The notes under the pieces are model-generated. The model searched no databases. It worked only from the letters and a program-made list of their open reading frames with translations, and had not been told where the DNA came from. A program made the position numbers and the translations under genes. This document shows, in pieces, positions 46,893 through 56,550 of a stretch of DNA of 64,000 nucleotides. Numbering within the stretch: the stretch's first letter is position 1; each line of letters opens with the position of its first letter. The stretch lies in the NCBI GenBank assembly GCA_019116285.1, contig DXBX01000032.1, positions 1 to 64,000 on the forward strand. Reading direction: 5' to 3'. This DNA comes from Candidatus Bacteroides merdigallinarum. GTDB lineage: Bacteria; Bacteroidota; Bacteroidia; Bacteroidales; Bacteroidaceae.

Positions 46893-46900
46893 TACTTTTG
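46893..46900 (+). promoter_or_regulatory. mfd promoter (-7 box)
   Basis: TACTTTTG on the plus strand lies 20 bp before the mfd ATG and 45 bp from the divergent glycosyltransferase box. The two promoters are back to back. No clear -33 TTTG is visible. Confidence 0.65.
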
Positions 46901-46920
46901 CGGCGATAAACCGAAAGAGT

Positions 46921-49900
46921 ATGACCCTAAGCGAACTGCAACAACGCTATGCCGCCCATCCCAACGTGGCGGCCATCGACCGTTTACTGGATAACCCGTC
47001 CGTTCATCACGTCTATTGCGGGGGACTGTGTGCCTCGTCCGCCTCGCTCTTCTCCTCCGTGCTGGTGGGGCAGGGGCGCAGGCCCTACGTCTTCATCCTG
47101 GGCGACCTGGAGGAAGCGGGCTATTTCTACCACGACCTGGTGCAGGTGTTGGGCGATGAGGAAGTTCTGTTCTTCCCCTCCTCCTTCCGGCGTGCCATCA
47201 AGTACGGGCAGAAGGATGCCGCCAACGAGATACTCCGCACCGAGGTACTGAGCCGCCTGCAGAAGTCCGACCGCGCCCTGAGCATCGTGACCTATCCCGA
47301 TGCGCTGGCCGAGAAGGTGGTGTCGCGCGGCGAGCTGGACGAGAAGACCCTCAAGCTCCACGCCGGCGAGAAGGTGGACATGACTTTCATCACCGAGGTG
47401 CTGCACAGCTATGGATTCGAGCGGGTGGATTACGTCTACGAGCCGGGGCAGTACGCCTTGCGTGGCAGCATCATCGACGTGTTCTCCTTCTCCTCCGAAT
47501 ACCCCTACCGCATCGACTTCTTCGGCGACGAGGTGGAGAGCATCCGCACCTTCGAGGTGGAGACCCAGCTCTCCAAGGAGCCGAAGGACAGCATCGTCAT
47601 CGTGCCCGACCTCAGCCACGACCTCGAGCGGAAAGGGACGGGCGGGATGGTGTCCTTCCTCGACTTCCTGCCGGTGGATACGGTGCTGGCGATGCGCGAT
47701 TTCCTCTGGTTGCGCGAACGTATCCAGCAAGTCCACGACGAGGCGTTGACTCCGCAAGCCATTGCCGCCCGCGAGGCAGAAGAAAACGGGGCCATCTCCC
47801 TGGACGGCAAACTCATCGACGGAGGCGAGTTCACCGTCCGCGCCCTCGACTTCCGGCGGATGGAGTTCGGCACCAAGCCCACAGGCACTCCCGATGCCAC
47901 CATCTCCTTCCAGACTTCCGCCCAACCCATCTTCCACAAGAACTTCGATCTCGTGGCGCAGAGCTTCACCGAATACCTTGCCAAGGGATACACCTTATAT
48001 ATATGTAGCGACAGCAAGAAGCAGACCGACCGCATCCGTGCCATCTTCGAGGACCGCGGCGACCAGATAGCCTTCACCGCCGTGGAGAAGACCTTGCACG
48101 AAGGATTTGCCGACGACAGCCTTCGCCTCTGCATCTTCACCGACCACCAGCTCTTCGACCGCTTCCACAAGTACAACCTCAAGAGCGACAAGGCCCGCAG
48201 CGGCAAGGTGGCCCTCTCGCTGAAAGAGCTGAACCAGTTCACCCCCGGCGACTATGTGGTGCATACCGACCACGGCGTGGGCCGCTTTGCCGGATTGGTG
48301 CGCATCCCCAACGGCAACACTACGCAGGAGGTGATGAAGCTGGTGTATCAGAATGACGACGTGGTGTTCGTCTCCATCCACTCCCTGCACAAGGTGTCCA
48401 AGTACAAGGGCAAGGAGGGCGAGCCTCCCCGCCTCAACAAGCTGGGTACCGGTGCGTGGGAGAAGCTGAAGGACCGCACCAAGAAGAAGATTAAGGACAT
48501 TGCCCGCGACCTCATCAAGCTCTATTCGCAGCGTCGCGAGGAGAAAGGCTTCCAATTCAGCCCCGACAGCTTCCTGCAACGCGAGCTGGAGGCATCCTTC
48601 CTCTATGAAGACACGCCCGACCAGAGCAAGGCCACGGCCGATGTGAAGGCCGACATGGAGAGTGCCCGTCCGATGGATCGTCTGGTGTGTGGTGATGTGG
48701 GCTTCGGCAAGACCGAGGTGGCCATCCGCGCCGCTTTCAAGGCCGTGACGGACAACAAGCAGGTGGCCGTCCTGGTGCCCACCACCGTCCTGGCCTACCA
48801 GCACTTCCAGACCTTCAAGGAGCGGTTGAAGGATATGCCTTGCCGGGTGGAATACTTGAGCCGTGCCCGTACCTCGGCGCAGGCCCGTGTCGTCATCAAG
48901 GGGCTGGCTGCGGGCGAGGTCAACATCCTCATCGGCACGCACCGCATCCTGGGCAAGGACGTCAAGTTCAAGGACCTGGGCCTGCTTATTATCGACGAGG
49001 AGCAGAAGTTCGGTGTCTCGGTCAAGGAGAAGCTCCGCCAGATGAAGGTCAATGTCGATACCCTGACGATGACCGCCACGCCCATCCCCCGTACCCTCCA
49101 GTTCTCGTTGATGGGAGCCCGCGACCTGAGCGTCATCCAGACACCGCCCCCCAACCGCTATCCCATCCAGACGGAGGTACACACCTTCAATCCCGATGTC
49201 ATCATCGATGCCATCAACTTCGAGATGAGCCGCAACGGGCAGGTGTTCTTCGTCAACAACCGCATCGCCAACCTGCCGGAGTTGAAGTACTTCATCGAGC
49301 GCAACATCCCCGATTGCCGTGTCTGCATCGGTCACGGGCAGATGCCTCCCGAGGAACTGGAGCAGGTTATCCTGGGCTTTGCCAACTACGACTACGATGT
49401 CCTGCTGGCAACCACCATCGTGGAGAGCGGCATCGACATCCCCAATGCCAATACCATCATCATCAACGAGGCGCAGAACTTCGGCCTCAGCGACTTGCAT
49501 CAGATGCGTGGACGTGTGGGCCGCAGCAACAAGAAGGCATTCTGCTACCTGTTGGCACCCCCTCTGTCCAATCTCACGCCCGAAGCCCGGCGTCGCCTGC
49601 AGGCCATCGAGAACTTCAGCGACCTGGGCAGTGGCATACACATCGCCATGCAGGACCTGGACATCCGTGGGGCGGGCAATATGCTGGGAGCCGAGCAGAG
49701 CGGCTTCATTGCCGACCTGGGCTATGAGACCTACCAGAAGATATTGAGCGAGGCTGTCCGCGAACTGAAGACGGACGAATTTGCCGACCTCTATGCCGAA
49801 GAGCAGCAGGCCGCCGACGGCTCGGGCAAGATTAGTGGCGAACAATTTGTGGACGAGTGCCAGGTGGAGAGCGATCTCGAACTGCTCCTCCCTGCAGAGT

Positions 49901-50316
49901 ATGTCACGGGCAGTGCCGAGCGTATGCTGCTCTATCGCGAGTTGGACGGCCTGACCCTGGACAAGGATGTGGAAGCCTTCCGCGAACGGCTCATCGACCG
50001 CTTCGGCCCCGTGCCGCACGAGACGGAAGAATTGCTCCGCATTGTTCCCCTGCGTCGCATCGCTGCACGACTGGGTGCCGAGAAGGTCTTCTTGAAAGGC
50101 GGCCGTATGGCACTCTATCTGGTGCACAACCTGGAGAGCCCTTACTATCAGAGCCAGTCTTTCGGCAAACTCATCGCCTATATGATGAAGTACACCCGCC
50201 GTTGCGACCTCCGCGAGCAGAACGGCAAGCGTTCGATGGTGGTGAAGGATGTCACCACCGTGGAAGAAGCATTGGCCGTCCTGCAGGAGATGCTGGCGAT
50301 GGAGGCGGCGGAGTGA
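46921..50316 (+). CDS. mfd: Transcription-repair coupling factor Mfd
   Basis: Mfd dislodges RNA polymerase stalled at DNA damage and recruits UvrA. The 1131-residue protein has the UvrB-like N-terminal half (YALRGSIIDVFSFSSEYPYRIDFFGDEVESIR). An RNA-polymerase interaction (CarD-like) domain lies near 435-500 (FTPGDYVVHTDHGVGRFAG). A RecG-like translocase follows: Walker A CGDVGFGKTEVA near 588, DEEQ box near 690, TATPIPRTLQ, and QMRGRVGRS. The TRCF domain ends the protein. The frame is complete. It ends four bases before the convergent transporter gene. Confidence 0.97.
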   Translation: MTLSELQQRYAAHPNVAAIDRLLDNPSVHHVYCGGLCASSASLFSSVLVGQGRRPYVFILGDLEEAGYFYHDLVQVLGDEEVLFFPSSFRRAIKYGQKDAANEILRTEVLSRLQKSDRALSIVTYPDALAEKVVSRGELDEKTLKLHAGEKVDMTFITEVLHSYGFERVDYVYEPGQYALRGSIIDVFSFSSEYPYRIDFFGDEVESIRTFEVETQLSKEPKDSIVIVPDLSHDLERKGTGGMVSFLDFLPVDTVLAMRDFLWLRERIQQVHDEALTPQAIAAREAEENGAISLDGKLIDGGEFTVRALDFRRMEFGTKPTGTPDATISFQTSAQPIFHKNFDLVAQSFTEYLAKGYTLYICSDSKKQTDRIRAIFEDRGDQIAFTAVEKTLHEGFADDSLRLCIFTDHQLFDRFHKYNLKSDKARSGKVALSLKELNQFTPGDYVVHTDHGVGRFAGLVRIPNGNTTQEVMKLVYQNDDVVFVSIHSLHKVSKYKGKEGEPPRLNKLGTGAWEKLKDRTKKKIKDIARDLIKLYSQRREEKGFQFSPDSFLQRELEASFLYEDTPDQSKATADVKADMESARPMDRLVCGDVGFGKTEVAIRAAFKAVTDNKQVAVLVPTTVLAYQHFQTFKERLKDMPCRVEYLSRARTSAQARVVIKGLAAGEVNILIGTHRILGKDVKFKDLGLLIIDEEQKFGVSVKEKLRQMKVNVDTLTMTATPIPRTLQFSLMGARDLSVIQTPPPNRYPIQTEVHTFNPDVIIDAINFEMSRNGQVFFVNNRIANLPELKYFIERNIPDCRVCIGHGQMPPEELEQVILGFANYDYDVLLATTIVESGIDIPNANTIIINEAQNFGLSDLHQMRGRVGRSNKKAFCYLLAPPLSNLTPEARRRLQAIENFSDLGSGIHIAMQDLDIRGAGNMLGAEQSGFIADLGYETYQKILSEAVRELKTDEFADLYAEEQQAADGSGKISGEQFVDECQVESDLELLLPAEYVTGSAERMLLYRELDGLTLDKDVEAFRERLIDRFGPVPHETEELLRIVPLRRIAARLGAEKVFLKGGRMALYLVHNLESPYYQSQSFGKLIAYMMKYTRRCDLREQNGKRSMVVKDVTTVEEALAVLQEMLAMEAAE

Positions 50317-50320
50317 GCAT

Positions 50321-51244
50321 TTACGCGTGCCGCGGTCGGATGCGCTTCATCACCGTGTCCACGCCTTCCTTGATGCGGTTTGTCAAGATGACCAATACCA
50401 CGGCCACGAGAATCAGTGCGATGCCCACTGCCTCCGTGGCCGTGAACGCTTCACCAAAGACGCACGCCCCGATGACTACGGCCGTCACCGGCTCCATCGC
50501 TCCGAGGATGGACGTCAGCGTACCGCCAATGTGGCGCACGGCCAGCAGCAGCGTGATGTTGGAGATGACCGTAGGAGCCACGGCCAGGAGAATGATGAGG
50601 CCCACGCTCTCCCAGTCCGGCAGCGGCTGGAGACTGCCTTGGACACCGTTCTTCACCGTGAAGGTCAGCGCCGTGAACAGGAAGACGTAGAAGGCCAGCT
50701 TGCGGCTGTGCAGATCCTTCAGACGGGACTTGTTGACCGACACGATGTAGCTGGCATAGCCCACGGCGGAGAGCAGTACGATGAACACACCCCAAGGATC
50801 CAGTTTCAGCTCCGTGCCTTGCAGCGACAGCCGTGCCACGCCTCCCACGGCCAGCACGATGGCCAGCCACGTCACCCACGAGGCCCGTTCGCGGAACAGC
50901 GTGAGCATCAGCAGCGTGGTGAAGATGGGATAGGTGAAGTGCAGTGTCGTGGCCACGCCTGCCCCCATCACCTCGTAGCCATAGAGCAGGAACATCGACG
51001 AGGCGGTATAAAACAGAGCCATCACGATGAGCAGCGGCACATCCTTCCAATGGATGCGGAATGATTCGCCCTTGACGAGCATCATCGTGCCCAGGGCCAG
51101 GGTGGCCGCCACGAAGCGGTAGAAGAGGATGGAGTCCGACTCCAGCTCTTTCTGCATCAGCGGGAGGGTAAACAACGGGATGAGGCCGAACGTCACCGAC
51201 GTCAGCAGGCCGTAGAAAAAGCCTTTCAGTTTCGAAGATTGCAT
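50321..51244 (-). CDS. EamA-family (DMT) transporter
   Basis: From the ATG of MQSSKLKGFFYGLL this is a 307-residue inner-membrane protein with about ten hydrophobic helices in two EamA repeats. Characteristic phrases are FYRFVAATLALGTMML in the first repeat and SILGAMEPVTAVVIGACVFGE in the second. The substrate of such drug/metabolite transporters cannot be told from sequence. It has its own promoter and converges on mfd. Confidence 0.88.
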   Translation of the reverse strand: MQSSKLKGFFYGLLTSVTFGLIPLFTLPLMQKELESDSILFYRFVAATLALGTMMLVKGESFRIHWKDVPLLIVMALFYTASSMFLLYGYEVMGAGVATTLHFTYPIFTTLLMLTLFRERASWVTWLAIVLAVGGVARLSLQGTELKLDPWGVFIVLLSAVGYASYIVSVNKSRLKDLHSRKLAFYVFLFTALTFTVKNGVQGSLQPLPDWESVGLIILLAVAPTVISNITLLLAVRHIGGTLTSILGAMEPVTAVVIGACVFGEAFTATEAVGIALILVAVVLVILTNRIKEGVDTVMKRIRPRHA

Positions 51245-51279
51245 ACCTATCAAATGTCTTTATGTTCAAAAAAAGCGTG

Positions 51280-51311
51280 CAAAGGTACGTAACTCCCGCC
51301 AAAAGTCCAAG
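51280..51311 (-). promoter_or_regulatory. Promoter of the EamA gene
   Basis: On the minus strand CTTG (51308-51311) and TACCTTTG (51280-51287) are 20 bp apart, about 36 bp before the ATG. Confidence 0.7.
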
Positions 51312-51349
51312 AAATAGGTGGAGTAGAACACTTTTTCTCTGTCAAGGTG

Positions 51350-51380
51350 CTTGCCGGGCGGATTATTATGGCTACCTTTG
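51350..51380 (+). promoter_or_regulatory. Promoter of the lipoprotein gene at 51620
   Basis: CTTG (51350-51353) and TACCTTTG (51373-51380) are 19 bp apart. The implied leader is about 230 nt. Confidence 0.65.
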
Positions 51381-51619
51381 CACCCGCAAATCGGGAATAT
51401 CTCTTTTTTCCCGATGGGGAGATTACATTACCTCGGCAATTCTGCCTCCGAAATTCCGGAGACGGAAAGTAATGGGACGGCTCTTCTCTCCTTGAATCGT
51501 AGGACATACTCTGCGTCCCGTCTGGCAGAACTTTTTTTAAAAACAGGACAGCCAGACGTATGCGAATGCGAATTCAAACATATCATTTATTTATTGTTTC
51601 ACTAAATCATTATTGTAAC
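51381..51619 (+). other. Long leader with hairpins upstream of the lipoprotein gene
   Basis: A perfect 8-bp hairpin (ATCGGGAA/TTCCCGAT at 51390-51415) starts near the transcription start, and a second small one (CTCCG/CGGAG) lies near 51448. The leader shows no riboswitch that I can name and no ORF with coding character. Confidence 0.4.
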
Positions 51620-53200
51620 ATGAAGAAAATGAATTTCTTTATGGTGGCCATGCTGTGCCTGTGTACATTGGCCACCGGATTCACTGCATGCAGTGACGAT
51701 GACAATCCTGTAACCCCTCCCGACCTGGGCACCCCGCCCTTCGAGACCGTCAGTGGCAAGTATGACGTTACCTCCACCGACTCGCCTTACGAGAGCATCG
51801 AACTGACAGCCAGCGGCAATTACATTGTCACCCTCAGCGGTGCATCGTCTCCTGTTGCTTCAGCTGCTCCGCGTGCCGGACGCTCGGAAGTTAAGTTATT
51901 CAAGAGAAATGTGGCCCAGACCCGCGCCACGGAGTCCGACAATTATATCTATGGTACTTTCACCGACCTGGGCAACGGACGCTACCAATTGGAAGACTTC
52001 GGTACTATCACGCTGACTACCGATGTCGGCGGCCAGGTGACGGGCATTGAGGTGGAGTCCAACCGCTACGGCGATGCTTCGCTGGAGGTAGAGAAGGAGC
52101 CGGTGATGTCCGATGACGCTCTGACCAATGCTCTCTGCCGCACATGGTGCATCCAGTCCGTCCGCGAAGTCTATACTGACCTGGAAACGGGTGAGAAGTA
52201 CGAGGAGACCGTGGACCCCACGCAGGATCCCGACTATGGCTATGAGGCCATGTTCTCCAAGGCTGGCACTTACCTGGTGAAGTACATCGACGGCACGCTG
52301 GATATGGCCCGGTGGAAGTGGCGCAGCCAGACCGATGCCTCTTTCTATTACACGTGGGAAGATGAGTGGTACGAAGAGGACTATGCCTCCATCAGCTTCT
52401 CCGGCAATACTGCCATCGTTTATGAGGCATGGGAGGAGGACGGCTATCGCGAGGAGTCTTGGTACACCATGACCACCGATGTAGCCATCCCCGACGATCC
52501 CACCGACGAACCGCAAGAGCCCGAACAGCCCACCGTAGAATCCCCCGTAGCCAGAGTCTTCGGCGACAAGTGGATCAAGACCGTGAGCGATGATACTTAT
52601 ATCTACGATGAGAACGGCTTCCTGGTGCAGATTGCCGACGAGGATGACCTGGAGGGCGAAGGCACCTTCTTCCACTACAACTACGTGACCGGCGCCGAAG
52701 GTCCCGATGTCTATACGCTGGACGGCACGGAGTTGGAGCAGACCGCCACGCTCGGCGAGAACGGCTTCGTGGCCAGCGTTCACCACGAGGAGTATGACTG
52801 TGTCACCACCTTCGAGTATGATGAAGAAGGCCACATCATCCGCATCGACGATGGCCGCGAGGAGCGTCATCACGTGCTGACGTGGGAGAACGGCGACCTG
52901 GTGCGCGTGGAATATTGGTATTACGATGAGACACCCGAAGAGGCTCGCGTCTACACTTACACCTACTCCGACCAACCCTCCAATGGCATCATGCGTTTCT
53001 ATAATAACTACAACATCGACCTGGATGTGGTGGAGGAGTTTTACTATGCCGGACTGATGGGTATTCCCACCAAGCACCTCATCGAGACCGAAACAAACTA
53101 CGACGGCGAGGTGACCCGTTACGAATGGACGGACACCACGTTGACCAAGTATAATCCCAGCGGGACTACCAGCGATCTGACCTTCTCCTTCTATGAATAA
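51620..53200 (+). CDS. Surface lipoprotein, DUF4595-like C-terminal region
   Basis: From the ATG of MKKMNFFMVAMLCL the protein is 526 residues with a lipobox (ATGFTAC). The N-terminal half has an acidic beta-rich domain. Residues about 330-520 have repeating YD--G-I--I strands (FEYDEEGHIIRIDDG, TWENGDLVRVEYWYYDE, SDQPSNGIMRFYN). This YD-repeat-like pattern recalls DUF4595 domains of Bacteroidales lipoproteins. The mature protein is strongly acidic. There is no enzyme motif. A strong terminator follows. Confidence 0.8.
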   Translation: MKKMNFFMVAMLCLCTLATGFTACSDDDNPVTPPDLGTPPFETVSGKYDVTSTDSPYESIELTASGNYIVTLSGASSPVASAAPRAGRSEVKLFKRNVAQTRATESDNYIYGTFTDLGNGRYQLEDFGTITLTTDVGGQVTGIEVESNRYGDASLEVEKEPVMSDDALTNALCRTWCIQSVREVYTDLETGEKYEETVDPTQDPDYGYEAMFSKAGTYLVKYIDGTLDMARWKWRSQTDASFYYTWEDEWYEEDYASISFSGNTAIVYEAWEEDGYREESWYTMTTDVAIPDDPTDEPQEPEQPTVESPVARVFGDKWIKTVSDDTYIYDENGFLVQIADEDDLEGEGTFFHYNYVTGAEGPDVYTLDGTELEQTATLGENGFVASVHHEEYDCVTTFEYDEEGHIIRIDDGREERHHVLTWENGDLVRVEYWYYDETPEEARVYTYTYSDQPSNGIMRFYNNYNIDLDVVEEFYYAGLMGIPTKHLIETETNYDGEVTRYEWTDTTLTKYNPSGTTSDLTFSFYE

Positions 53201-53239
53201 TCCACGCAAACAAGTCAATTCTTCTCTATAAATTGCCGT

Positions 53240-53288
53240 GTGCCCCGTGCGTCCGTTGTCTTGCGGACAGTGCGGGGCACTTTTTTTG
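53240..53288 (+). terminator. Terminator after the DUF4595-like lipoprotein gene
   Basis: Arms GTGCCCCG/CGGGGCAC with an inner GTCCG/CGGAC stem are followed by eight T residues. Confidence 0.88.
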
Positions 53289-53297
53289 TCCCTGCCT

Positions 53298-53329
53298 CTT
53301 GCCGGATTGCGCAAGTTGTCTTACCTTTG
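53298..53329 (+). promoter_or_regulatory. Promoter of the queuosine-precursor cluster
   Basis: CTTG (53298-53301) and TACCTTTG (53322-53329) are 20 bp apart. The leader of about 77 nt contains two mutually exclusive small hairpins: GGATG/CATCC at 53344-53357 and GAGGGC/GCCCTC at 53348-53376. Confidence 0.7.
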
Positions 53330-53412
53330 CGCCCGATTTTATGGGATGAGGGCATCCGGCTTCGTGTCGCGCCCTCCGTGTATTCCAGCTTAACCACGTA
53401 AAAAACAGGAAA

Positions 53413-54093
53413 ATGAAACAAACTGTATCCGTACCCTTCATGCTGCTGGGCATCCTCTTCAACGTATGCCTCATCGCAGCCAATCTCCTTGAGACAAAAG
53501 TCATCACCCTCTGCGGGCTGACGGTCACTGCCGGCCTGCTGGTCTTCCCCGTGTCCTACATCATCAACGACTGCATTGCCGAGGTGTGGGGCTTCCGCAA
53601 GGCACGGCTCATCATCTGGACGGGCTTCGTGATGAATTTCTTTGTCGTCGCCCTCGGATTGGTGGCCGTGGCCCTGCCGCCCGCGCCCTTCTGGACGGGA
53701 GGCGAGCACTTCAACTTCGTCTTCGGCATGGCGCCCCGCATCGTGGCGGCCAGCCTGGCGGCCTTCCTCGTGGGTTCTTTCCTCAATGCCTACGTGATGA
53801 GCCGGATGAAGCTGCGCAGTGGCGGGCGTCACTTCTCCGTGCGGGCCATCGCCTCCACCGTGGTGGGCGAGACGGCGGACTCGCTGCTGTTCTTCCCCAT
53901 CGCCTTTGGCGGGGTCATCGCGTGGCAGGAGCTGGCCGCAATGATGGCACTGCAAATCATGTTGAAATCCCTGTACGAGGTCATCATCCTGCCCGTCACC
54001 GTGCGGGTGGTGCGCTATGTGAAGCGCATCGACGGCAGCGACGTGTACGACAAGGGCATCTCCTACAAGATTTGGAAAATCAGAGAACTTTAA
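53413..54093 (+). CDS. yhhQ: Queuosine-precursor transporter, YhhQ/VUT_1 family
   Basis: This 226-residue inner-membrane protein has about six helices and the family phrases NLLETKVITLCGLTVTAGLLVFPVSYIINDCIAEVWG and VGETADSLLFFPIAF. YhhQ-type proteins import preQ0 or preQ1. The following genes are queC and queF, which make and reduce preQ0, so the cell can both salvage and synthesise the precursor. The transporter gene is separated from queC by a 21-bp repeat array. Confidence 0.88.
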   Translation: MKQTVSVPFMLLGILFNVCLIAANLLETKVITLCGLTVTAGLLVFPVSYIINDCIAEVWGFRKARLIIWTGFVMNFFVVALGLVAVALPPAPFWTGGEHFNFVFGMAPRIVAASLAAFLVGSFLNAYVMSRMKLRSGGRHFSVRAIASTVVGETADSLLFFPIAFGGVIAWQELAAMMALQIMLKSLYEVIILPVTVRVVRYVKRIDGSDVYDKGISYKIWKIREL

Positions 54094-54159
54094 GCAAAAG
54101 CCGCTTGAAAAAGTTTTCAATGTCATTAGAAAACTTTCCGATGCCGCTAGAAAAGTCTA

Positions 54160-54243
54160 TTTCCAGGCTGGAAATGTGTATTTCTAGGTTGGAAATGTAC
54201 ATTTCTAGGCTGGAAATGTATATTTCTAGGCTGGAAATAGAGT
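54160..54243. repeat. Tandem array of four 21-bp palindromic units (copy 2)
   Basis: Units follow TTTCTAGGCTGGAAATGTATA. This copy is in inverted orientation to the array at 36211-36294, judged by the central base and by a 29-bp exact match across its left edge. Degenerate units extend left to about 54105. It fills most of the gap between the transporter gene and queC. Confidence 0.85.
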
Positions 54244-54312
54244 TTTCTCCTTACTTTGGAAACTTTTTCTATGGTCTTCGATAAGTTTCAAAAGCGGGTA
54301 ATAAGTGAATTT

Positions 54313-54993
54313 ATGAATAATAGTATGACGAACGAAACAGCTTTGGTCGTGTTCAGCGGTGGGCAGGACTCGACTACTTGCCTATTCTGGGCAAAACGTG
54401 AGTTTAAAGATGTGTGCGCTCTGAGCTTCCGCTACGGGCAAAAGCACGAGAAGGAAGTGGAACTGGCAAAGAATATTGCCGACGGGGCAGGGATTCCCTT
54501 CACCGTGATGGATCTTCCCCTCATCGGGACGTTGGGGCATAACGCACTGACAGACACAACGATGCCGATGGACGAGCAGATACCCGACGGACAGGTATGC
54601 CCCAACACCTTCGTCCCCGGGCGCAACCTCTTCTTCCTCAGTGTGGCAGCCGTATGGGCCAGGGAGCGTGGCATCCGGCACATCGTCACGGGCGTATCTC
54701 AGACAGACTACAGCGGCTATCCGGACTGCCGGGACAACTTCATCAAGTCGCTGAACGTGACGCTGAACCTGGCGATGGATACGCAGTTCGTACTGCATAC
54801 GCCGCTGATGTGGCTGGACAAGGCACAGACGTGGGCCTTGGCGGACGAACTGGGCGTGCTGGACTTGGTGCGCCACCGGACTTTGACCTGCTACAACGGC
54901 ATCCCCGGTGATGGCTGCGGCCATTGTCCGGCTTGCAAGTTGAGGCGTGAGGGACTGGAGAAATATCTTAATCAATTGACAATTAATAAATAA
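54313..54993 (+). CDS. queC: 7-cyano-7-deazaguanine synthase
   Basis: QueC makes preQ0 from 7-carboxy-7-deazaguanine, ammonia and ATP. The PP-loop [15 protein letters not shown] is near the N-terminus and the zinc-binding cluster [18 protein letters not shown] near the C-terminus. I start at the ATG of [13 protein letters not shown]; the ATG four codons later is equally possible. The ORF-track start is a TTG inside repeat-adjacent DNA. It is followed after 33 bp by queF. Confidence 0.95.
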   Translation: MNNSMTNETALVVFSGGQDSTTCLFWAKREFKDVCALSFRYGQKHEKEVELAKNIADGAGIPFTVMDLPLIGTLGHNALTDTTMPMDEQIPDGQVCPNTFVPGRNLFFLSVAAVWARERGIRHIVTGVSQTDYSGYPDCRDNFIKSLNVTLNLAMDTQFVLHTPLMWLDKAQTWALADELGVLDLVRHRTLTCYNGIPGDGCGHCPACKLRREGLEKYLNQLTINK

Positions 54994-55026
54994 CCATTAA
55001 TCATTTATCATTAACCATTGATTAGC

Positions 55027-55488
55027 ATGTCAGAAGAATTGCGTGCCCGGCTCCATGCCTTGGGCCACACGACGGAATACCGTCAGGATTATGCGCCGGA
55101 GGTGCTGGAGGCCTTCGACAACAAACACCCGGAGCGTGACTACTGGGTGAAGTTCAATTGTCCGGAGTTCACATCCCTGTGTCCCATCACGGGTCAGCCG
55201 GACTTTGCGGAGATACGTATCTGCTACATTCCCGACGTGCGGATGGTGGAGAGCAAGAGTCTGAAGCTCTACCTCTTCAGTTTCCGCAGCCACGGTGCCT
55301 TCCACGAGGATTGCGTCAATATCATCCTGAATGATCTGATAAAGCTGATGGACCCGAAGTACATTGAGGTGACGGGACTCTTTACCCCGCGCGGCGGCAT
55401 CTCCATCCATCCGTATGCCAACTACGGACGGCCGGGTACGAAATACGAAAGACTAGCGGAGGAGCGGTTGTTTTCACGCGACCGCTGA
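55027..55488 (+). CDS. queF: NADPH-dependent 7-cyano-7-deazaguanine reductase
   Basis: QueF reduces the nitrile of preQ0 to the amine of preQ1. The short 153-residue form is present. Cys52 in [14 protein letters not shown] should form the thioimide with the nitrile, and Asp59 follows at the conserved spacing of seven. The QueF motif [20 protein letters not shown] is complete. The ATG at 55027 is preferred to the TTG at 55018. The downstream AraC gene is convergent. Confidence 0.95.
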   Translation: MSEELRARLHALGHTTEYRQDYAPEVLEAFDNKHPERDYWVKFNCPEFTSLCPITGQPDFAEIRICYIPDVRMVESKSLKLYLFSFRSHGAFHEDCVNIILNDLIKLMDPKYIEVTGLFTPRGGISIHPYANYGRPGTKYERLAEERLFSRDR

Positions 55489-55540
55489 CATGGCCTTTGG
55501 GGCAGGGGTGTACAAAAATCCGATACCTGACAGGGAATAA

Positions 55541-56443
55541 TTACGAATTCACCTGCGTTCGATATTCGTTTGGCGTACACCCCGTCTGCTTCTTGAACCA
55601 TCTGCTGAAATGTTGTGGATATTGGAATCCCAGCTCGTAGGCAATCTCGCTGACGGTCTTCGAAGGGTTGAACACGTGTTCCTTGGCCGTTTCCAAGGTC
55701 TTCTGCTGGATGTGCTTCAAGGCAGACAGGCCCGTTTCCTTCTTCAACAAGTCACTTAGGTAGTTGGGGGACAGGCAGAGCTTGTCGGCGCAATACTGCA
55801 CAGTGGGCAGTCCTTCCACGGCAGGCTGTCCGGAGTGGAAATAATCATCCAGCAAGGTCTCGAAGCGGGCAAGGAGGTCGCTGTTCAGGTTCTCGCGGGT
55901 GATGAACTGGCGGTCGTAGAAGCGTTCGCAGTAATCCAGCAGCAGCTTGATGTTGTCGGCGATGAGGGACTTGCTGTGCTTGTCCACCGGATATTGCAGC
56001 TCTTCCTTAATCTTGGTCAGGCAGTCGATAACCGTCCGCCGCTCCTGCTCCGAGAGGTGGAGGGCTTCGTTGGCGTTGTACGAGAAATAGGAATACTCCT
56101 TCATCAGTCCTGCGAGCGGAGTCTTGCGCAGGAATTCCGGATGAAAGCAGAGCGCCCAACCTTCCGGCTGGTGCAGCTTGCCGTCATCTTCCGACCCCAT
56201 TACCTGACCGGGAGCGATAAAGAGCATTGTGCCCCGTTGATAGTCGTACATACTGCGGCCATACTTCAAGTTTCCGCAATCCGCATCTTTTAATAATACA
56301 GTGTAAATGCCGTATAACTTCCGCCCGAAGCGCAAAGGTTTTGCCTCGTGCCCGTCTATTACGCTGACCAACGGATGGCGCGTCTCCACGCCGAAGTAAT
56401 CGTTGTAGGCCTGCACGGAGTCTATGTTCAACAGTTCGCTCAT
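55541..56443 (-). CDS. AraC-family transcriptional regulator
   Basis: This 300-residue protein has an N-terminal cupin-like sensing domain (YQRGTMLFIAPGQVMGSE, WALCFHPEFLRKTPL) and a complete C-terminal AraC DNA-binding domain (YCADKLCLSPNYLSDLLKKETG, VSEIAYELGFQYPQHFSRWFKKQTG). Unlike the AraC gene at 36417 the frame is intact. The target is unknown; the adjacent genes on this side are convergent queF and the APH-like gene in tandem. Confidence 0.9.
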   Translation of the reverse strand: MSELLNIDSVQAYNDYFGVETRHPLVSVIDGHEAKPLRFGRKLYGIYTVLLKDADCGNLKYGRSMYDYQRGTMLFIAPGQVMGSEDDGKLHQPEGWALCFHPEFLRKTPLAGLMKEYSYFSYNANEALHLSEQERRTVIDCLTKIKEELQYPVDKHSKSLIADNIKLLLDYCERFYDRQFITRENLNSDLLARFETLLDDYFHSGQPAVEGLPTVQYCADKLCLSPNYLSDLLKKETGLSALKHIQQKTLETAKEHVFNPSKTVSEIAYELGFQYPQHFSRWFKKQTGCTPNEYRTQVNS

Positions 56444-56473
56444 CGTTATTCCTCCTCTATTTATTTGACCTTA

Positions 56474-56504
56474 CAAAAATAGACAGATCTCCTCGTCCTC
56501 CAAG
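56474..56504 (-). promoter_or_regulatory. Promoter of the AraC-family gene
   Basis: On the minus strand CTTG (56501-56504) and TATTTTTG (56474-56481) are 19 bp apart, about 31 bp before the ATG. Confidence 0.6.
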
Positions 56505-56550
56505 TACAAAAACCTACGATTATACTACCCATATCACTGCAAATGTTGCC

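Noticed and set aside
47995-50127. 710-codon ORF antisense to mfd
   Set aside because: Same kind of shadow; mfd is complete on the other strand.
53330-53412. preQ1 riboswitch
   Set aside because: Hairpins are present, but the loop length and conserved bases do not fit the class I consensus that I remember. Kept only as a low-interest finding.
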